From NCBI GenBank assembly GCA_028583685.1, contig JAMXIF010001118.1:6553874-6617873 (forward strand): DNA of 64,000 nt, given 5' to 3'. How positions within the stretch are numbered: position 1 is the first letter of the stretch; each line of letters begins with the position of its first letter. The DNA comes from Petaurus breviceps papuanus. Lineage: Eukaryota; Chordata; Mammalia; Diprotodontia; Petauridae. This document shows, one piece after another, positions 47,432 to 59,018 of the stretch. The position numbers and the translations under genes are program-made. The notes below the pieces were generated by a model. The model was not told where the DNA came from and did no database searches. It worked only from the letters and a program-made list of their open reading frames with translations.

Positions 47432-48434
47432 GTTGCCACTCAATTACTTGACTTTTGAGCCTTTTGCTGCAGTAGAATTCTGCTACCAGGAAGGATAAAT
47501 TTATCCCAATAGCTTGGGTTTTCTCAGCTGCTGGAGCTATTAGTTGGGTACCCTCTCTGAAGCCTCCTCCACATGCTCTCTGGCAAACTGTTCACTAACC
47601 CCAGGACCTCCACCCAGGACAGTGATCCAGATCCAAGCATAAAGCAAGAGCGATTACCCCTCAGACTGGTCACTTGGTCCCCCTACAATCTGCAGGCCTG
47701 GGGCTCTGAAGCAGCCACATGGTTGGCAGCTGCACACCTGTGGAACCTAACTGTTTCTTGCCCTGGAGGCAAAGGCTGGACCACATTTCCAAGTTCCCTG
47801 TTCCTACAAAGTCTACACTGACCTCTCACTTTGTCTTTGGAATCTATGGGTTGATAATTCTGGAAACTGCCACAGTTGCTGGTGATCTGAAGTCCCTCCA
47901 GCCAGTGACTGGTCAGGCTGCCCTGAGGCTAAAACTTCTGGCTCACCCGGGGCTGGGCTCCCAGAGTGCTGTGCTGGCCCCTTCCTGCTGGCCTGCTGGG
48001 CTTTCTTCAGTGGGAGGTTAGCTTCTCTTTGTTATTTTGTGGGTTCTGTGGCTCCAACGTTTGTCTAGAGTCATTTTTTACATGAACTGGAGGAGGTAGA
48101 AGCCGGAGCCCCCAGAAATCCTGTTTCTACACCGCCATCTTGACTCCCCACCCCCCCTTGGCAAGTTAGATTTCTATACCTAACTAAATATGTTATTCCC
48201 TCCTTGAGCCAAATCCATTGAGATAAAGTTCAAACAATGCTCATCTCCATCCCTTCTTTCCCTGTACTGTAAAATGTCTTTGTGCCTTTTTATGTGATGT
48301 CCTCACTCTCTCTCTTTATAGAACTTTCCAGAACTCATTTGAGTCACTTTTTAAAGGTATTTGAAGGGTTTGCCAGGGAACTCGGACAAGTCTCTGCTTT
48401 CACTCTGCCATCTTGGCTCTGCCATCCCTATCCC

Positions 48435-49555
48435 AGGCAAAACTCAAAAACAATCGTTTTCAGAACATGTGTAGATCAGCATGATAAAAGGAGATTCATT
48501 ACTGGAAGTCCCTTATATCAATTAAATCACTTCAGTGGAACACAAAAACAAAATAATAAATATAACTACAATTTATATGCATATATACGTATATATCCCT
48601 TATAAGCTCTAAAGACTCTTATTCTAGTTCCTTCTCTCACAGACATGTTGGGTACCCAAGGGCTTAGAAGTATCTTTCTTTAATGCTATCAGCTTGTACA
48701 TCCATTCTGGTGTGTTCTCCCCTATATTAACAACTAGTGATTAGTGTCTAGTTTCATTTAATCAATTGGAAAAGGGATATTTAAAGCAAAGGTAAAGCAA
48801 GAACAAAATTAGTTACAGAGCATTTCTCCCCAACACCTTGGGATACCCTCCCCTGCCTCCAAACTACCTGAGTCCTTGGGGGCAAATAAATAAAAATTTA
48901 AAGCAGTTTCTATATAACATTCATCCCCATCCCCACCACTAACACAAATTTCACTTTGGAAATCATCATAGCCAATGGATGAATCACTATAGCTCCATTT
49001 TGGTTACCTTTGACGTATACTGGATAAACCAGGTCAAGACTGTTTCTCACCATCTGGCTCTGTCAAATCCTATAGACTCCAGTTCTTCAAATGTTGGTGC
49101 TCCCTGTTCTGTCCTTTTGAAGTTCTCAAGGTCTTAGTTATCTCCAATATTCCTTCACCTAGAATAGGAAAGAACAAATGCAAGAGATGAAGAAAAGAGA
49201 CCTGTATCTATAGGCCATATGTTGTCCCTAAATGGGAAGGATTCTAGGTCTTTCCCCAGCTAGAGAAGTACATCATCTCTCTTTCCTCAAAAGCAGGCAG
49301 ACAGGAAAGAGGTTAACTTTGGTGGTGGTTACCTTTTGCACACAGCAGCTCATTAGCCAATCAACAGTCTTTCACCACGTGGTTAGAAGACCACAATAAG
49401 TTACAGAATGTTTGTATGTGCCTTAAATCAAGAAGCCCATCTTTATATTACAAATCATCATGCCTTTCCAGGAGAAGACTCCGCAGTTTCTTCCACATGA
49501 GGTGGTAGTAGGCAGAGTTTACTGTAGAGATGGAACTTCACTAGGCATGCCTCCA
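48435..49555. other. No recognised gene or repeat
   Basis: Ordinary non-CpG DNA. The short ORFs at 48282-48605 and 49460-49657 carry no motif. Confidence 0.4.
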
Positions 49556-49559
49556 TCAC

Positions 49560-49705
49560 ATATATTGGTGTGTATGTGTGTGTGCATGTGTATATGCATA
49601 TGTATGTATACACATATCCGTGTATATGCATGTGCACATAAATGTATGTTTAGATAGAAAGACAAACAGATAATTAGATATACACATATAGTGTGTATAC
49701 ATAAT
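49560..49705. repeat. TG/TATG simple repeat
   Basis: Drifted gtgtatgtgtg units passing into tatgcatatg and tacacatat units. Confidence 0.85.
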
Positions 49706-49859
49706 TCATCTCCTTACCAAGATTATGAGTGTCTTGTGGACAGGAGCTATTTCTCTTGTTTTCCATAGTCCCCAGCAGAAAGGTAACATAGAACCCATTT
49801 AATGAATTCCTGTTGATTGATTTGTTTTATGAACTTCCAACAGAAGTCTCACTCGTATT

Positions 49860-50370
49860 TATCAATAATCAACAAATATCTATTAGTTACCTACTATACA
49901 AAAGGCATTGTGCTAGGCAATTGAGTAAAAATGTAATGGATGAAACAATCCCCATTTCCAAGGAGATTAGCATTCTAATGAGAGAGGAGAGAGCATGCTT
50001 ATGGCAGATAGATAGCTTGGTAGATAAGAGTGTTGGTTTTGCAGTCAGAAGGAATTGAGTTCAAATCCTGCAGACATTTACTAACTGTATGACCCTGGCT
50101 AAATCAGTTAACACCTCTCTGCTTCAGTCCCTTCATTTGTATAATGGAGACAAAAAAGCACCTATCTCCCAGCAATGTTGTGTATATCAAATGAAATAAT
50201 ATATACAAAACAGAAAAAATTAAAAGCAGTTGGTCAGATAAGGAAGGCTTCCTACGGAAGATGATGATATTTTAGAGGAAGAGAGGGATTCCATGGGGCA
50301 GAGGGAGGAGGCAGTGAATTCCAGGCATGTGGGATGCACAGTGCAAAGACAGAGAGAGTAGAGATGTAGC
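49860..50370 (-). mobile_element. L2 LINE 3' part, split by a CORE-SINE
   Basis: 49865-49990 ('caacaaatatctattagtta', 'gcattgtgctaggcaa', 'ttagcattctaatgagag') and 50220-50370 ('ggaaggcttcctacggaaga', 'agtgaattccaggcatgtgg') are consecutive parts of a reversed L2, separated by the SINE at 49995-50215. Confidence 0.8.
49995..50215 (+). repeat. CORE-SINE inserted in L2
   Basis: 'agatagatagcttggtagat', 'gcagtcagaaggaattgagt', 'tatgaccctggctaaatcag', 'cagtcccttcatttgtataa', 'cacctatctcccagcaatgt'. Confidence 0.8.
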
Positions 50371-50379
50371 TGTGTATGG

Positions 50380-50697
50380 GTAGGGGTGTGTGTGAATGTG
50401 TGTGTGTCTATGTCTGTGTATCTATGTTTGAGAAACTGAGAAAAGGCCAGCTTGACTGGATTCCAGTGTGCAGGAGGGAGGAGTAATGAAAGACCCACAA
50501 ACCTTTCTTCTCATGGAAGATTCACAAGAAACCTTGCAATACCATTCCTGGCAGACCACGACCACTTCTATCATTTCATTCCGTGTTCCTTTAGGGAGGG
50601 GAGCAGCATTAGTATGTAAGGATTCTAAGCCCAGAACTACTGTGCCACTTTGCATCCATTTAGTTCTGTGTGTGATCACAACACACACATACACAAA

Positions 50698-50731
<34 letters not shown>

Positions 50732-50735
50732 TTTC
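50380..50735. repeat. (TG)n and (CA)n microsatellites
   Basis: A gtgtgtg-rich stretch at 50385-50430 and a perfect (ca)n run at about 50698-50728, with unique sequence between. Confidence 0.9.
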
Positions 50736-50739
50736 ACTC

Positions 50740-52200
50740 TCCTTTCACCAGCTCCCCATCATCACAATGTCATTTCCATTAGTGCCACCATCATCCAACA
50801 CTGATATTTTAGTCTCCCAGTGAATAAAAATAACTGCTTATATAACTCTCCACCAACATGACAGTGCTTGACTGCCTTTCAAAACTCTAAAAGCCTCTAT
50901 TAATCAATTGAAATTAGAAGTCAGGATGCTTGAGGTTTATCCATTTGTTGAGTGAAAGCCTCAAAAGAACTCTACTAAAAGAAAAAAAAGGACCCTAGAG
51001 AAAGACAAAATGATGCTATGGGGAAAAAATTGCAAGTGTGGGTAACAGTGCTGGCAAATGCCTTCTTTAGCTCAGTTAACATGCCTCGTTTTAAAATCTG
51101 TACCCCTTTTTAAAAACGAACAACAAAAGACTGGTCTGAAAAGTATGGTTTTATTTAGTTTGAAACATTCATGAAAGGAGGAAATTATAAACCTTGTATT
51201 TCCACTGAATTTTTATTATTTCCCAGGCATTATGATGCTATTATGTTCATCTTTTTTTTTTCATTTAGATCAAATGATTTTTGCTCTAGGCCCAGCTAAT
51301 TTAGAAGTTCCCTTGGGGAACATTTCTTTCTGAAACCTTAATGAAAATATTTCTGATAACTTCCACTGTGACATCTTCCATTGTCCATTCTATCTAGAGA
51401 TGTTACTTCTCACATTAATTGTGCCATAGATCATTAAAGACATTCACCTGTATCTTAACATCAATTTCAAATTGTCCTAAGAATCAATATGAGCCATTTT
51501 GAAATAATTATGCCTGAGTTTGCTTCTCTCCTACCAGCATTAAGGGGAAAAAGCTTCCTAATGTCAATAAGTAGTTGGAACAAATAGTGGTATTAGAATT
51601 GCTATGTAAATCAAAACAGGTCCATAAATGCAAGGGATGCTTAAAGTAAATTAGAAAATGAACACATAAAATTTTTAAAAATAAAAAAAAATGCTTGGCA
51701 GGGCATGGTATGCAACTACTTTATGTCAGAAATTCTCTTTGTTATTACATTGGTAAATATATGGCATACAAGTACATATTCTGGTACTAATAGATCTGTT
51801 AGTCTTGTCTTCAGGACCAAATTTAAAACCAGTTGAATCAGGTTTTTATTTTTCAAAGACGATCCTCCCAATATCTTTTCAGCATCTATAAGAGCTTCCC
51901 AAAAGGAGATATCTATGCATTAATTCCTCCTCTTAGCTATTTGAACTACACAAAGTAGAAAATGACTTGACATGGTATTCTTTTCCTGCTGTCTGCTCTG
52001 TCCTTTTCAGTTTTATGAAGAGATGTACAATAATACTTCCCTTATAGTCACTTCCAAAATTAGGTATCCAGAATAAAGCTGAGACTAGGAAGTAAGTAGA
52101 AATATCTCTCTGAAGTCAAAACACGCATCACAATACTTATGGATGTAAAACCTCTTCAAATAAAAGCGCAATCATTTTACTCATAGCAAAGCCTAAAACT
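50740..52200. other. No recognised gene or repeat
   Basis: AT-rich unique DNA. No ORF, CpG patch or repeat signature seen. Confidence 0.45.
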
Positions 52201-52204
52201 CTCA

Positions 52205-52390
52205 TTTTATCAATCAATCAAGAAACCTTTATTTGCCATTCCCCAGGCTCAGAGTTACATACTAGGGATTCAAAGACAAAGTTAATCAAAATTTTTTTTC
52301 TTTTTAAAGTGCTTAATATTTACCAGGGAGAGGCGAGCAGAGTCCCTGCTCTCAAGGAGCTTACATTCTAAAGGAAAAGAAAATATGTAA
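52205..52390 (-). mobile_element. L2 LINE 3' end
   Basis: 'caatcaatcaagaaaccttt', 'tactagggattcaaagacaa', 'agagtccctgctctcaagga', 'gcttacattctaaaggaaaa'. Confidence 0.8.
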
Positions 52391-52560
52391 GGGGAAGCTA
52401 GGTGGCCCCATGAATAGAGCACTGGCTCTGGAGTCAGGAGGACCTGAGTTCAAATTTGACCTCAGACACTTGACACTTACTAGCTGTATGACCTTGGGCA
52501 AGTCACTTAACCCCAATTGCCCTGTCTTCCCCCCTCAAAAACAATGGTAAATGTAGCTAG
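52391..52560 (+). repeat. tRNA-derived SINE
   Basis: 'gggaagctaggtggccccat', 'agagcactggctctggagtc', 'gaggacctgagttcaaattt', 'gaccttgggcaagtcactta'. Inserted at the L2 edge, with 'aatatgtaa' before it and 'ggtaaatgta' after it. Confidence 0.85.
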
Positions 52561-52564
52561 AACT

Positions 52565-53075
52565 TACTTTCCCAATGTACATGTAATATAGATGGGAAGG
52601 AGTCAACATAAAACAGTCATCCTGAACATGAAAATGGATACATGGATATTTGATCTAGAATCTTGGAATGTCCCATTCCAGGTTAATGTAAGTTCTGCTG
52701 TTATGAGAATAGATGTCAGGCCTTGGCTGCTTCACCAGGTAACTTTCTCTTTATTCCCTGTTAGTCATTTTTGTTCTCTTATATTCCATATTCTGTCATT
52801 TCCCAAAGCTATTCCCCTCAGGAAAGAAAACAAAAACGAAATAAATTTTGAGAAGCTCCATTTTTTCCAATAATCAGCCTATTATCCAGAAGCAGTGTTT
52901 TCTTTGATCTTTCCCCCAATGTAACTTCAAAATTAAAAGCAAAAAACAAAAAAACACCCCCACAACACTTTTGTTGTCCTCTTTATTTGTCTGCCTTACC
53001 TTATTATGAGCTTTAACACAACTAACTCTATTTCTACAGCATCATGCCATGTTCTTATATCCATCTTCAGATACT
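52565..53075. other. No recognised gene
   Basis: The ORF 52592-52873 has no domain. A GT-containing donor-like site lies at 52737 but has no partner. Confidence 0.4.
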
Positions 53076-53079
53076 TGGC

Positions 53080-53462
53080 CTTGCTTTAATCGAAGGCAAA
53101 GAATAAAGAGAATTAAACAATTGTCTCCTGAAACACCAAAATCATTACATGCAAAATTATCATAGCCAAATCCAGACTTTCCAGGCTGCAGTAAAAATAA
53201 TACAAGTGGCTAAAAAGAAAGACATTTAGTACCAAGGAACCACAACTACATATACCATAGTATAAGACAAATCTGTAACTATGTTAAAGAAAAGGAAAGC
53301 TTGGGAAATTGTTTGCCAAAAGGTCAAAGAAAAGGCTAATTTGTCCTGAAAAATTGAGTATAAACCTACAGAGAAAATGAAAATAAAAGACTTCCAAACA
53401 TTCCTGCTGAGAAAGTCAGAGCTAAGTAGAATCTTTGAATTTGAGTGTTAAAGCAAGAGAGA
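53080..53462 (+). mobile_element. L1/HAL1 ORF1 C-terminal fragment
   Basis: 'cagactttccaggctgcagt', 'gaccaaatct'-like decay, then 'aaaattgagtataaacctac', 'agacttccaaacattcctgc' and 'gctaagtagaatctttgaat' follow the ORF1 C-terminal domain order of copies 1-3, with heavy divergence. Confidence 0.6.
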
Positions 53463-53684
53463 CAGGTAGGAGGCAGGATAACTCCTTTCTCAGATTCCAC
53501 TGAATTATTGACTTCTTCTTGTTTGGAGGACAATAAGGTATCTTCTCAACATACCAAACTCTTTCAATATTGAGGTGCAAATGTCCTTGCAGTTCAGGGA
53601 AGTTTTCAGGGAAGCTCTATGGGATACTCAATGGGGTGGCCCCTAAAGAATTACCCCCACACATGCTCCATGAAGTGCAATCCC

Positions 53685-53832
53685 TACTACATTTATATAT
53701 GTGCATGATGTTTGCCTTGTTAGAATGTAAGTGCCTTAAAGGAAAAAAACCTTCTTTCAATCCCCAATACTTATCATAGCTCTTGACACATAGTAGGTGC
53801 TTAATAATTATTGTTCATTAATTGATTGATCT
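53685..53832 (+). mobile_element. L2 LINE 3' end
   Basis: 'ttgttagaatgtaagtgcct', 'tcaatccccaatacttatca', 'cacatagtaggtgcttaata', with a gattgatc-like end. Confidence 0.8.
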
Positions 53833-53999
53833 AAGTCACAACTCTGTATCCATAGAGGAAGTACTCACACTGACAAATCACAGATCCTTGAAGTAAATAA
53901 TTTGTGAGTCCTTTCCTGATGCTAACAGATGCAAGATTTGACAGATATAGATATTTTGATTTTATATATACATATCTAATTTAGAAAACTGTCAGGCAT

Positions 54000-54990
54000 T
54001 CAGTCAAACCTTCCTTCTTGTTTCTTATTCATGACATTATATTATCTTGGACCTGTGGTTTTGCATAGACATGCCTAGAATGCACTCTCTCTTCATTTCT
54101 GCCTTTTAGAATCCCTAGCTTCCTTCAGAGCTCAGCTCAAGTACTGTTTCCTAAGTTAGATCTTTCCTGATACATCCCTGGCCCATAGCTGGAAGAGTTT
54201 CCTTGATCCCAGTCCTGCTCTGAAACTAACTTATAGTTCCTTTATATATATATTTCAGACATATTATATGTACTTAGTATTTTACATATATTATATACAT
54301 GTACATATATAAACTATATCTTGTATATATACATATATGTCTCCATATAAACATACATATGCATATATACTATATACTTCATATATCATATTTTATATGT
54401 GTGTGTATGGGAACTAGCTGGCATAGTGGATATAGCACCACACCTGGAGTCAAAAAGATCTGACATCAAATACAGCCTCAGGCACTTAGCTGTATGACTC
54501 TGGATAAGTCACTTAACCTCTGTTTGCCTCAGTTTATTCATCTATAAAATAGCACCTATCTCCCACGGTTGTTATGAGGATCAAATAAGATAATAATTGT
54601 AAAGTGCTTAACACAATACCTGGTACATAGTACATACTTTATAAATGCTAACTATTGTTATTTTATTATATATATTTATATATATGTAATAGCACATATT
54701 TATAGTACTGCATATAGTATATTGCTATGTTCTATAATATATATTATATGCCATATAGCTCTAGCAAGTAGCATGTATGCAATATATACTACATATGTAA
54801 TTATTACTATGGATATATACATTATATAGTATACAAAGAATTGATGTTGTGTACCCCCAGTAGAACATAAATTCCTTGAGAGCAGGGACTATATCACTTT
54901 TTTGTTTTGGTACCTTCAGCATCTAACACAGAATCTAGAACATTAAGTAGATACTTAATGAATGTCTATTGAATGATTGATTGATCAAAG
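54000..54990 (+). mobile_element. L2 LINE, split by AT-rich repeats and a CORE-SINE
   Basis: 54060-54240 ('atgcctagaatgcactctct', 'cttccttcagagctcagctc', 'gttagatctttcctgataca') and 54850-54988 ('acataaattccttgagagca', 'cttaatgaatgtctattgaa') belong to one L2. The sequence between has (ta)n and tatatac arrays (54240-54400, 54660-54840) and the SINE at 54405-54660. Confidence 0.7.
54405..54660 (+). repeat. CORE-SINE (Mar1/MIR-like)
   Basis: 'actagctggcatagtggata', 'ccacacctggagtcaaaaag', 'actctggataagtcacttaa', 'cctcagtttattcatctata', 'tagcacctatctcccacggt', 'aatacctggtacatagtaca'. Confidence 0.85.
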
Positions 54991-54994
54991 TGTA

Positions 54995-55815
54995 AAAAAA
55001 AATTGACAATGCAAGTCAAGCCCTACATGTACCGGTAAAATAAGCCTTTTTCAAAATTCTAACTCTGAACAAACTAAAAAATTTTATCTGAATGGTTCAC
55101 ATTTTGACAAATAGCCTGGTGTTCTCCTGAATGCACCCAGTCTTTAAAACCAGGAAATTCTTATCAGTATTGCGAGCTGCTTGTAAGTTCTCCTATAATT
55201 TATTCTCTCCTAACACAGGCTTTAATGCAAAGTAGGTAAGGAAGAAATATTCTCCTATAATTTAAATAGCATGAATAATTCTTAAGTGATCATCTTTTAA
55301 GGCTATGAAAATATTTTATATCTTTTCTGTTGCTGTTCTCTGTTAGTTGAATTCAATGCTAATTTTACATTTCAAACAGAACCTTCCAAAGTCAGAAAAA
55401 CCCAAAATGAATATTTTTAGCAACCTATCTGTTATTTAAAAGAAGCAGAGGCAAAACATTTGATTATCTATTCATGTATGTTTCAAAGGAAAAAGTTCAA
55501 ACCTAGTGGACTTTATTTACATACTCTCATAAAGCCTATGTAATACATTAAACACTCTAATGATTTGTACCTTAATAAAAAAAAAAAAGCATGGTCTTGT
55601 TATAGCTACAGATAGATCTATCTCTGTGTAATTACTACCTACAATAAACATCTTTAAAAAACCCCACTAAAATAAATGAAAAATGATCTTTTCATATAAG
55701 ACCATGCAGGGAAACTATTGGTGATTTTTTTTTTAATGATTTGACACTAACAGTATAAAATGATGGTAGCAAAAATACCAAATATTTGCAGAATGGCCTT
55801 CCTTATGATTAAAAT
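54995..55815. other. No recognised gene or repeat
   Basis: AT-rich unique DNA. Confidence 0.45.
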
Positions 55816-55825
55816 AATACTCCCA

Positions 55826-55980
55826 TTGGGTGGCCAGGTAGCACAGCAAGTAAGAGCACTGGCTCCAGTGTCAGGATGACCTGGAGATCGAATCCCGGGC
55901 TCAGACACTTAGCACCCACCCAGAAACACCTGGCCGTGTAACCTTGAGCAAGTTACTTAACCCCGATTGCTTAAAAAAAA
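55826..55980 (+). repeat. tRNA-derived SINE with 10-bp target duplication
   Basis: 'gggtggccaggtagcacagc', 'acctggagatcgaatcccgg', 'acacctggccgtgtaacctt', 'aagttacttaaccccgattg' and an A-tail. Duplication aatactccca at 55816-55825 and 55981-55990. It is the best-preserved copy of the 'gatcgaatccc' subfamily in the window. Confidence 0.92.
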
Positions 55981-57109
55981 AATACTCCCAGATTATATAT
56001 GGTATGCTTTCCAAGGACATAGTCTGATGATCCCATGTATAATTTTTGCAATTAGTAAAACTTCAAATTTTCTTTTTTTCATGTTTTAAAAAAACAACAT
56101 TAATTTTTACATGCATTTATTATCTGTGCCTTCCACTTCCACTTCCCTATAAAGGAGCAGTTTTTAAAAATTAAATAATATAAAACCCACAAAACAAACA
56201 TGCATAGTTTGGTGAAGCAAATTCCCACTTTAGCCACATCCAAAAACGTGTCATTCTGCATTTTAAGTCTATCACCTTCTGGTAAGAGGTGCATAGTATG
56301 TTTCATCTTCAGTCCTCTGAAATCAATTTGTCATTGCATTTTTCAGAGTTCTAAAGTCTTCCAAATCTGCTTTTCTTTATAGTGCTGTCATTTTACAAAT
56401 TGGTCTAGATAGGTTAATTTCACTTTTCATAGAGGTCTTCCCAGTTTCTTGTGAAATTATTCATTTGTTATTTCTGATGGCAAAATAATATTTCATTATG
56501 TTCATATACCTTTATTTCACCTTTCTCCAACTGATAGACATCCCCTTGGTTTCCAATTTGGGCTTAAACTATGAAAAGAACCACTATACATATTTTTCTA
56601 CATATGATAACTTTCATCTGTCTTTGATCTCTTTGGGATATGGGCCTAGAAGTACAGCTTAGAGACTTTTGGGGCATAGTTCCAAATTGCAGAATCTTGT
56701 CATCTGTTCCACATCATGGATTTTAGGGGCACCACCACCCTCCAACATCCCACTATGCTGGAAAATTCACATAAAAATTTTTGGCCCACTCTTTGCACCA
56801 GAGAAGAAATATGAATTGTAGGTGTATTAAAAGATAAAATATTTTGACATTATACAAGACTGTACATATAGATTATGCATTTCTGAGTTTCTAAACTGTT
56901 TCTGCCCTGTCTACTGGCCTTTGTGTGTCACCTGCAGCTTCCAAAAAACTCTCAGGAAATTCCCATTTAATGTCTTATGCCAACTCATGATATATCAAAA
57001 GTATGACAGGGAAAATGACAATGTGAAAGAGAGAACTATAAATGTACCACTTCACAGCTCCATCAAGAGTGCCCTAGTGTACCTATTACCCCATAGCCCC
57101 TTCAAAATT

Positions 57110-57285
57110 TGCTATTTTTTTAGTCTTTTATTTTTGAAAGCAATTGGGGTTAAGTAACTTGCTCAAGGTTACATGGCCAGTTATTTTGTGTGGGTGTTAA
57201 GTATCTGAGGCCAGAACTGATCCCTGGTCCTCCCAACGCTGGGGTCAGCGCTCTTACTCACTGTGCCACCTAGCCACCTATTTAG
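57110..57285 (-). repeat. tRNA-derived SINE in the old L1
   Basis: Reversed: 'ggggttaagtaacttgctca', 'gttacatggccagttatttt', 'gctcttactcactgtgccac' and 'ctagccacc'. Same subfamily as 55826-55980. Confidence 0.85.
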
Positions 57286-57449
57286 TCATTTTTGTAAATC
57301 CAGTGCTTATGAGGTAGAACCTTAGAGTTATTTTAATTTATATTTCTCAAATTATTTTTTTTATTTAAAGCATATTTTAACATGGTTGTTTATAGTTTGG
57401 ATTTCTTCCTTTGAAAACTGCCCATTCATATCCTTTGACCATTTATCTA

Positions 57450-58241
57450 TGAGCTTACTTCATTTTATTGAACTTTGCAGATATTGCATTTTTTACAAGT
57501 TGAAGATTTGCGGCAACCATGCCTGGAGCAAGTCTATTGGCCCCATTTTTCTAAGAGTATGTGTTCATATCATGTTTCTATGTCATGTTTTGGTAATTCT
57601 CACAATATTTAAAGCTATTTCATTGCTATTATATCTATTATGGTGAGCTGTGATCATAGATGTTACTATCGTAACTGTTCTGGGGCACCACAAACCCTTC
57701 TCATAAAAGACAGTGAACCCAATTATTAAATGTTGCATGTTTTCTCACTGGCTCTTGACTGGCTCTTCCCTGGCTCTCTCCCTCTCCTCAGGCCTCCATA
57801 TTCTCTGATATGCAACAATATTGAAGTTACATATAATACTACAATGGCCTCTAAGTAAGTGTTCAAGTGAAAGAGTCAATTGATGAGGCAAACTTCATTA
57901 TTATCTTATTTTAAGAAATTGCCATAGTCACCCCAACCTTCACTAACCACTACCCTGATCAGTCAGCTGTCATCAGGCAAGACCCTTCATTAGCAAAAAG
58001 AGTACTATTCACTGAAGTCTCAGAGGATAATTGGCATTTTTTAAGCAATAAAATATGTTAATTAATGTATGTACATTTTAAAGACATAATATTTTTGTAC
58101 CCCTTGATAGAGTACAGTATACTATAAACATAATTTTATATGCACTGGGAAACCAAAAAATTCACGTGACTTGCTTTATTGTAACAGTTGTTTTATTGTG
58201 ATGGTCTGGAACCAAGTGACAATATCTCTGAGGTATGCCTG
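57450..58241 (-). mobile_element. Tigger1-like (pogo) DNA transposon, internally deleted
   Basis: The right end 'atctctgaggtatgcctg' is a Tigger1 terminal inverted repeat next to a TA. The left end is a decayed copy, also next to TA. Inside are 'gattgcgg'-type terminal motifs ('agatttgcggcaaccatgcc', 'ctggggcaccacaaaccctt'), 'caatggcctctaagtaagtg' from the start of the transposase gene, and 'aagacccttcattagc'. The copy is about 0.8 kb against roughly 2.4 kb for full Tigger1, so most of the transposase is gone. Confidence 0.85.
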
Positions 58242-58485
58242 TAGTGGGAAATGACTCAATCTTACAAATTTAATCAGTTCTTTATACATCTTAGATATAA
58301 AATTTTTATCAGAAAAACTCGTTGCAAAGATTTTTTTCCCAATTACCTCTGTGCCTCCTAATACTAAGTATATTAGTTACTTACCTTCAATATTAACTAT
58401 CCTAGTTTTGTTTGTACAAAATCTTCATTCATATAATCAAAATTGCTTATTTAATCTTCCATAAGACTCTTTCTCCCTTGTTTGG

Positions 58486-59018
58486 TGTAGCAGCAAGCAC
58501 CCCAAGTGTCCCCAGGGTTTGCTGCCAACACAGGTTCTTGGATCTGCTTTGTTAAAGGAAAGCAACTCAAAATGGGTTAACAAGCTTACTTTAATCAGTT
58601 AAACATATGTATCATTTACCTAGTTCAGAGGGAAAATGTCAGCACCCCGAACTTCAGAATATACAGACAGAATTATCAAGACACAAACACATCAAGTAGA
58701 CAGATTTCCAAACTGTCCAACCATTACATCCATACCAAATCAACATCTGGGTTTTTCAAAGCCAAGGGGGGCCTCTGTAGCAGCAACGGCTTCCCAGAAT
58801 CCATATCAAATCATAGAACACTTCTCAAAGTGATCCCCAAAACAAAGCCTCACATCAGGGCTTATATAGCCTTCTCCTGGCTCAGAGAATGTAACACCCT
58901 TATTGACTCACTGGCCAATCAAGAAGTATCTACTGAAAAACAAGCCTCCCACCCCAGGCTCCAGGTACACGTTAGCCTAGGGGCAGAGAAGATCATTAAA
59001 ATTTACATTCCCATTACA
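58486..59018 (-). mobile_element. Solo LTR, family A copy 3 (533 bp)
   Basis: Bounds tgtagcagcaagc and cccattaca, with a perfect 5-bp duplication tttgg (58481-58485, 59019-59023). Compared with copies at 25828-26449 and 46558-47190 it is about 100 bp shorter. Fossil. Confidence 0.9.

Larger units (their letters stand above)
44685..48157 (-). mobile_element. HAL1-like element, copy 3
   Basis: Minus strand: 5' start at about 48157 ('ggggagtcaagatggcggtg'), 5' UTR, ORF1 (47431-45744), a 3' region with CA/TA microsatellites (45500-45615) and purine-rich tracts, and a tail at about 44685-44710 next to 'aaaatgaatgatgtaaac'. No ORF2. A solo LTR lies in its ORF1 at 46558-47190. I did not find a clean target duplication. 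Confidence 0.85.
43725..48430 (-). mobile_element. L1 with 5' UTR and ORF2 endonuclease start; HAL1 copy 3 nested inside
   Basis: The 5' end is at about 48430 ('ggcagagccaagatggcaga' on the minus strand). A short 5' UTR is followed by a jump, with ORF1 missing, into the inter-ORF spacer (48160-48330). HAL1 copy 3 is then inserted. The L1 resumes at about 44680 with spacer and the start of ORF2 (44490 to 43735). Readable endonuclease motifs are VNVKGLNSPIKWKHIAEWV and IHCLQETY, the latter holding a catalytic Glu of APE-type L1 endonucleases. ORF2 ends at about 43725 in this fragment; frameshifts are present. Confidence 0.75.

Noticed and set aside
52592-52873. Possible exon ending at the donor-like site 52737
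   Set aside because: No matching acceptor, no domain, and ordinary AT-rich context; one GT consensus is not enough.
3100-54840. CRISPR-like or satellite arrays
   Set aside because: All tandem arrays seen are micro-satellites of 1-6 base units; no spaced repeats of CRISPR type exist.
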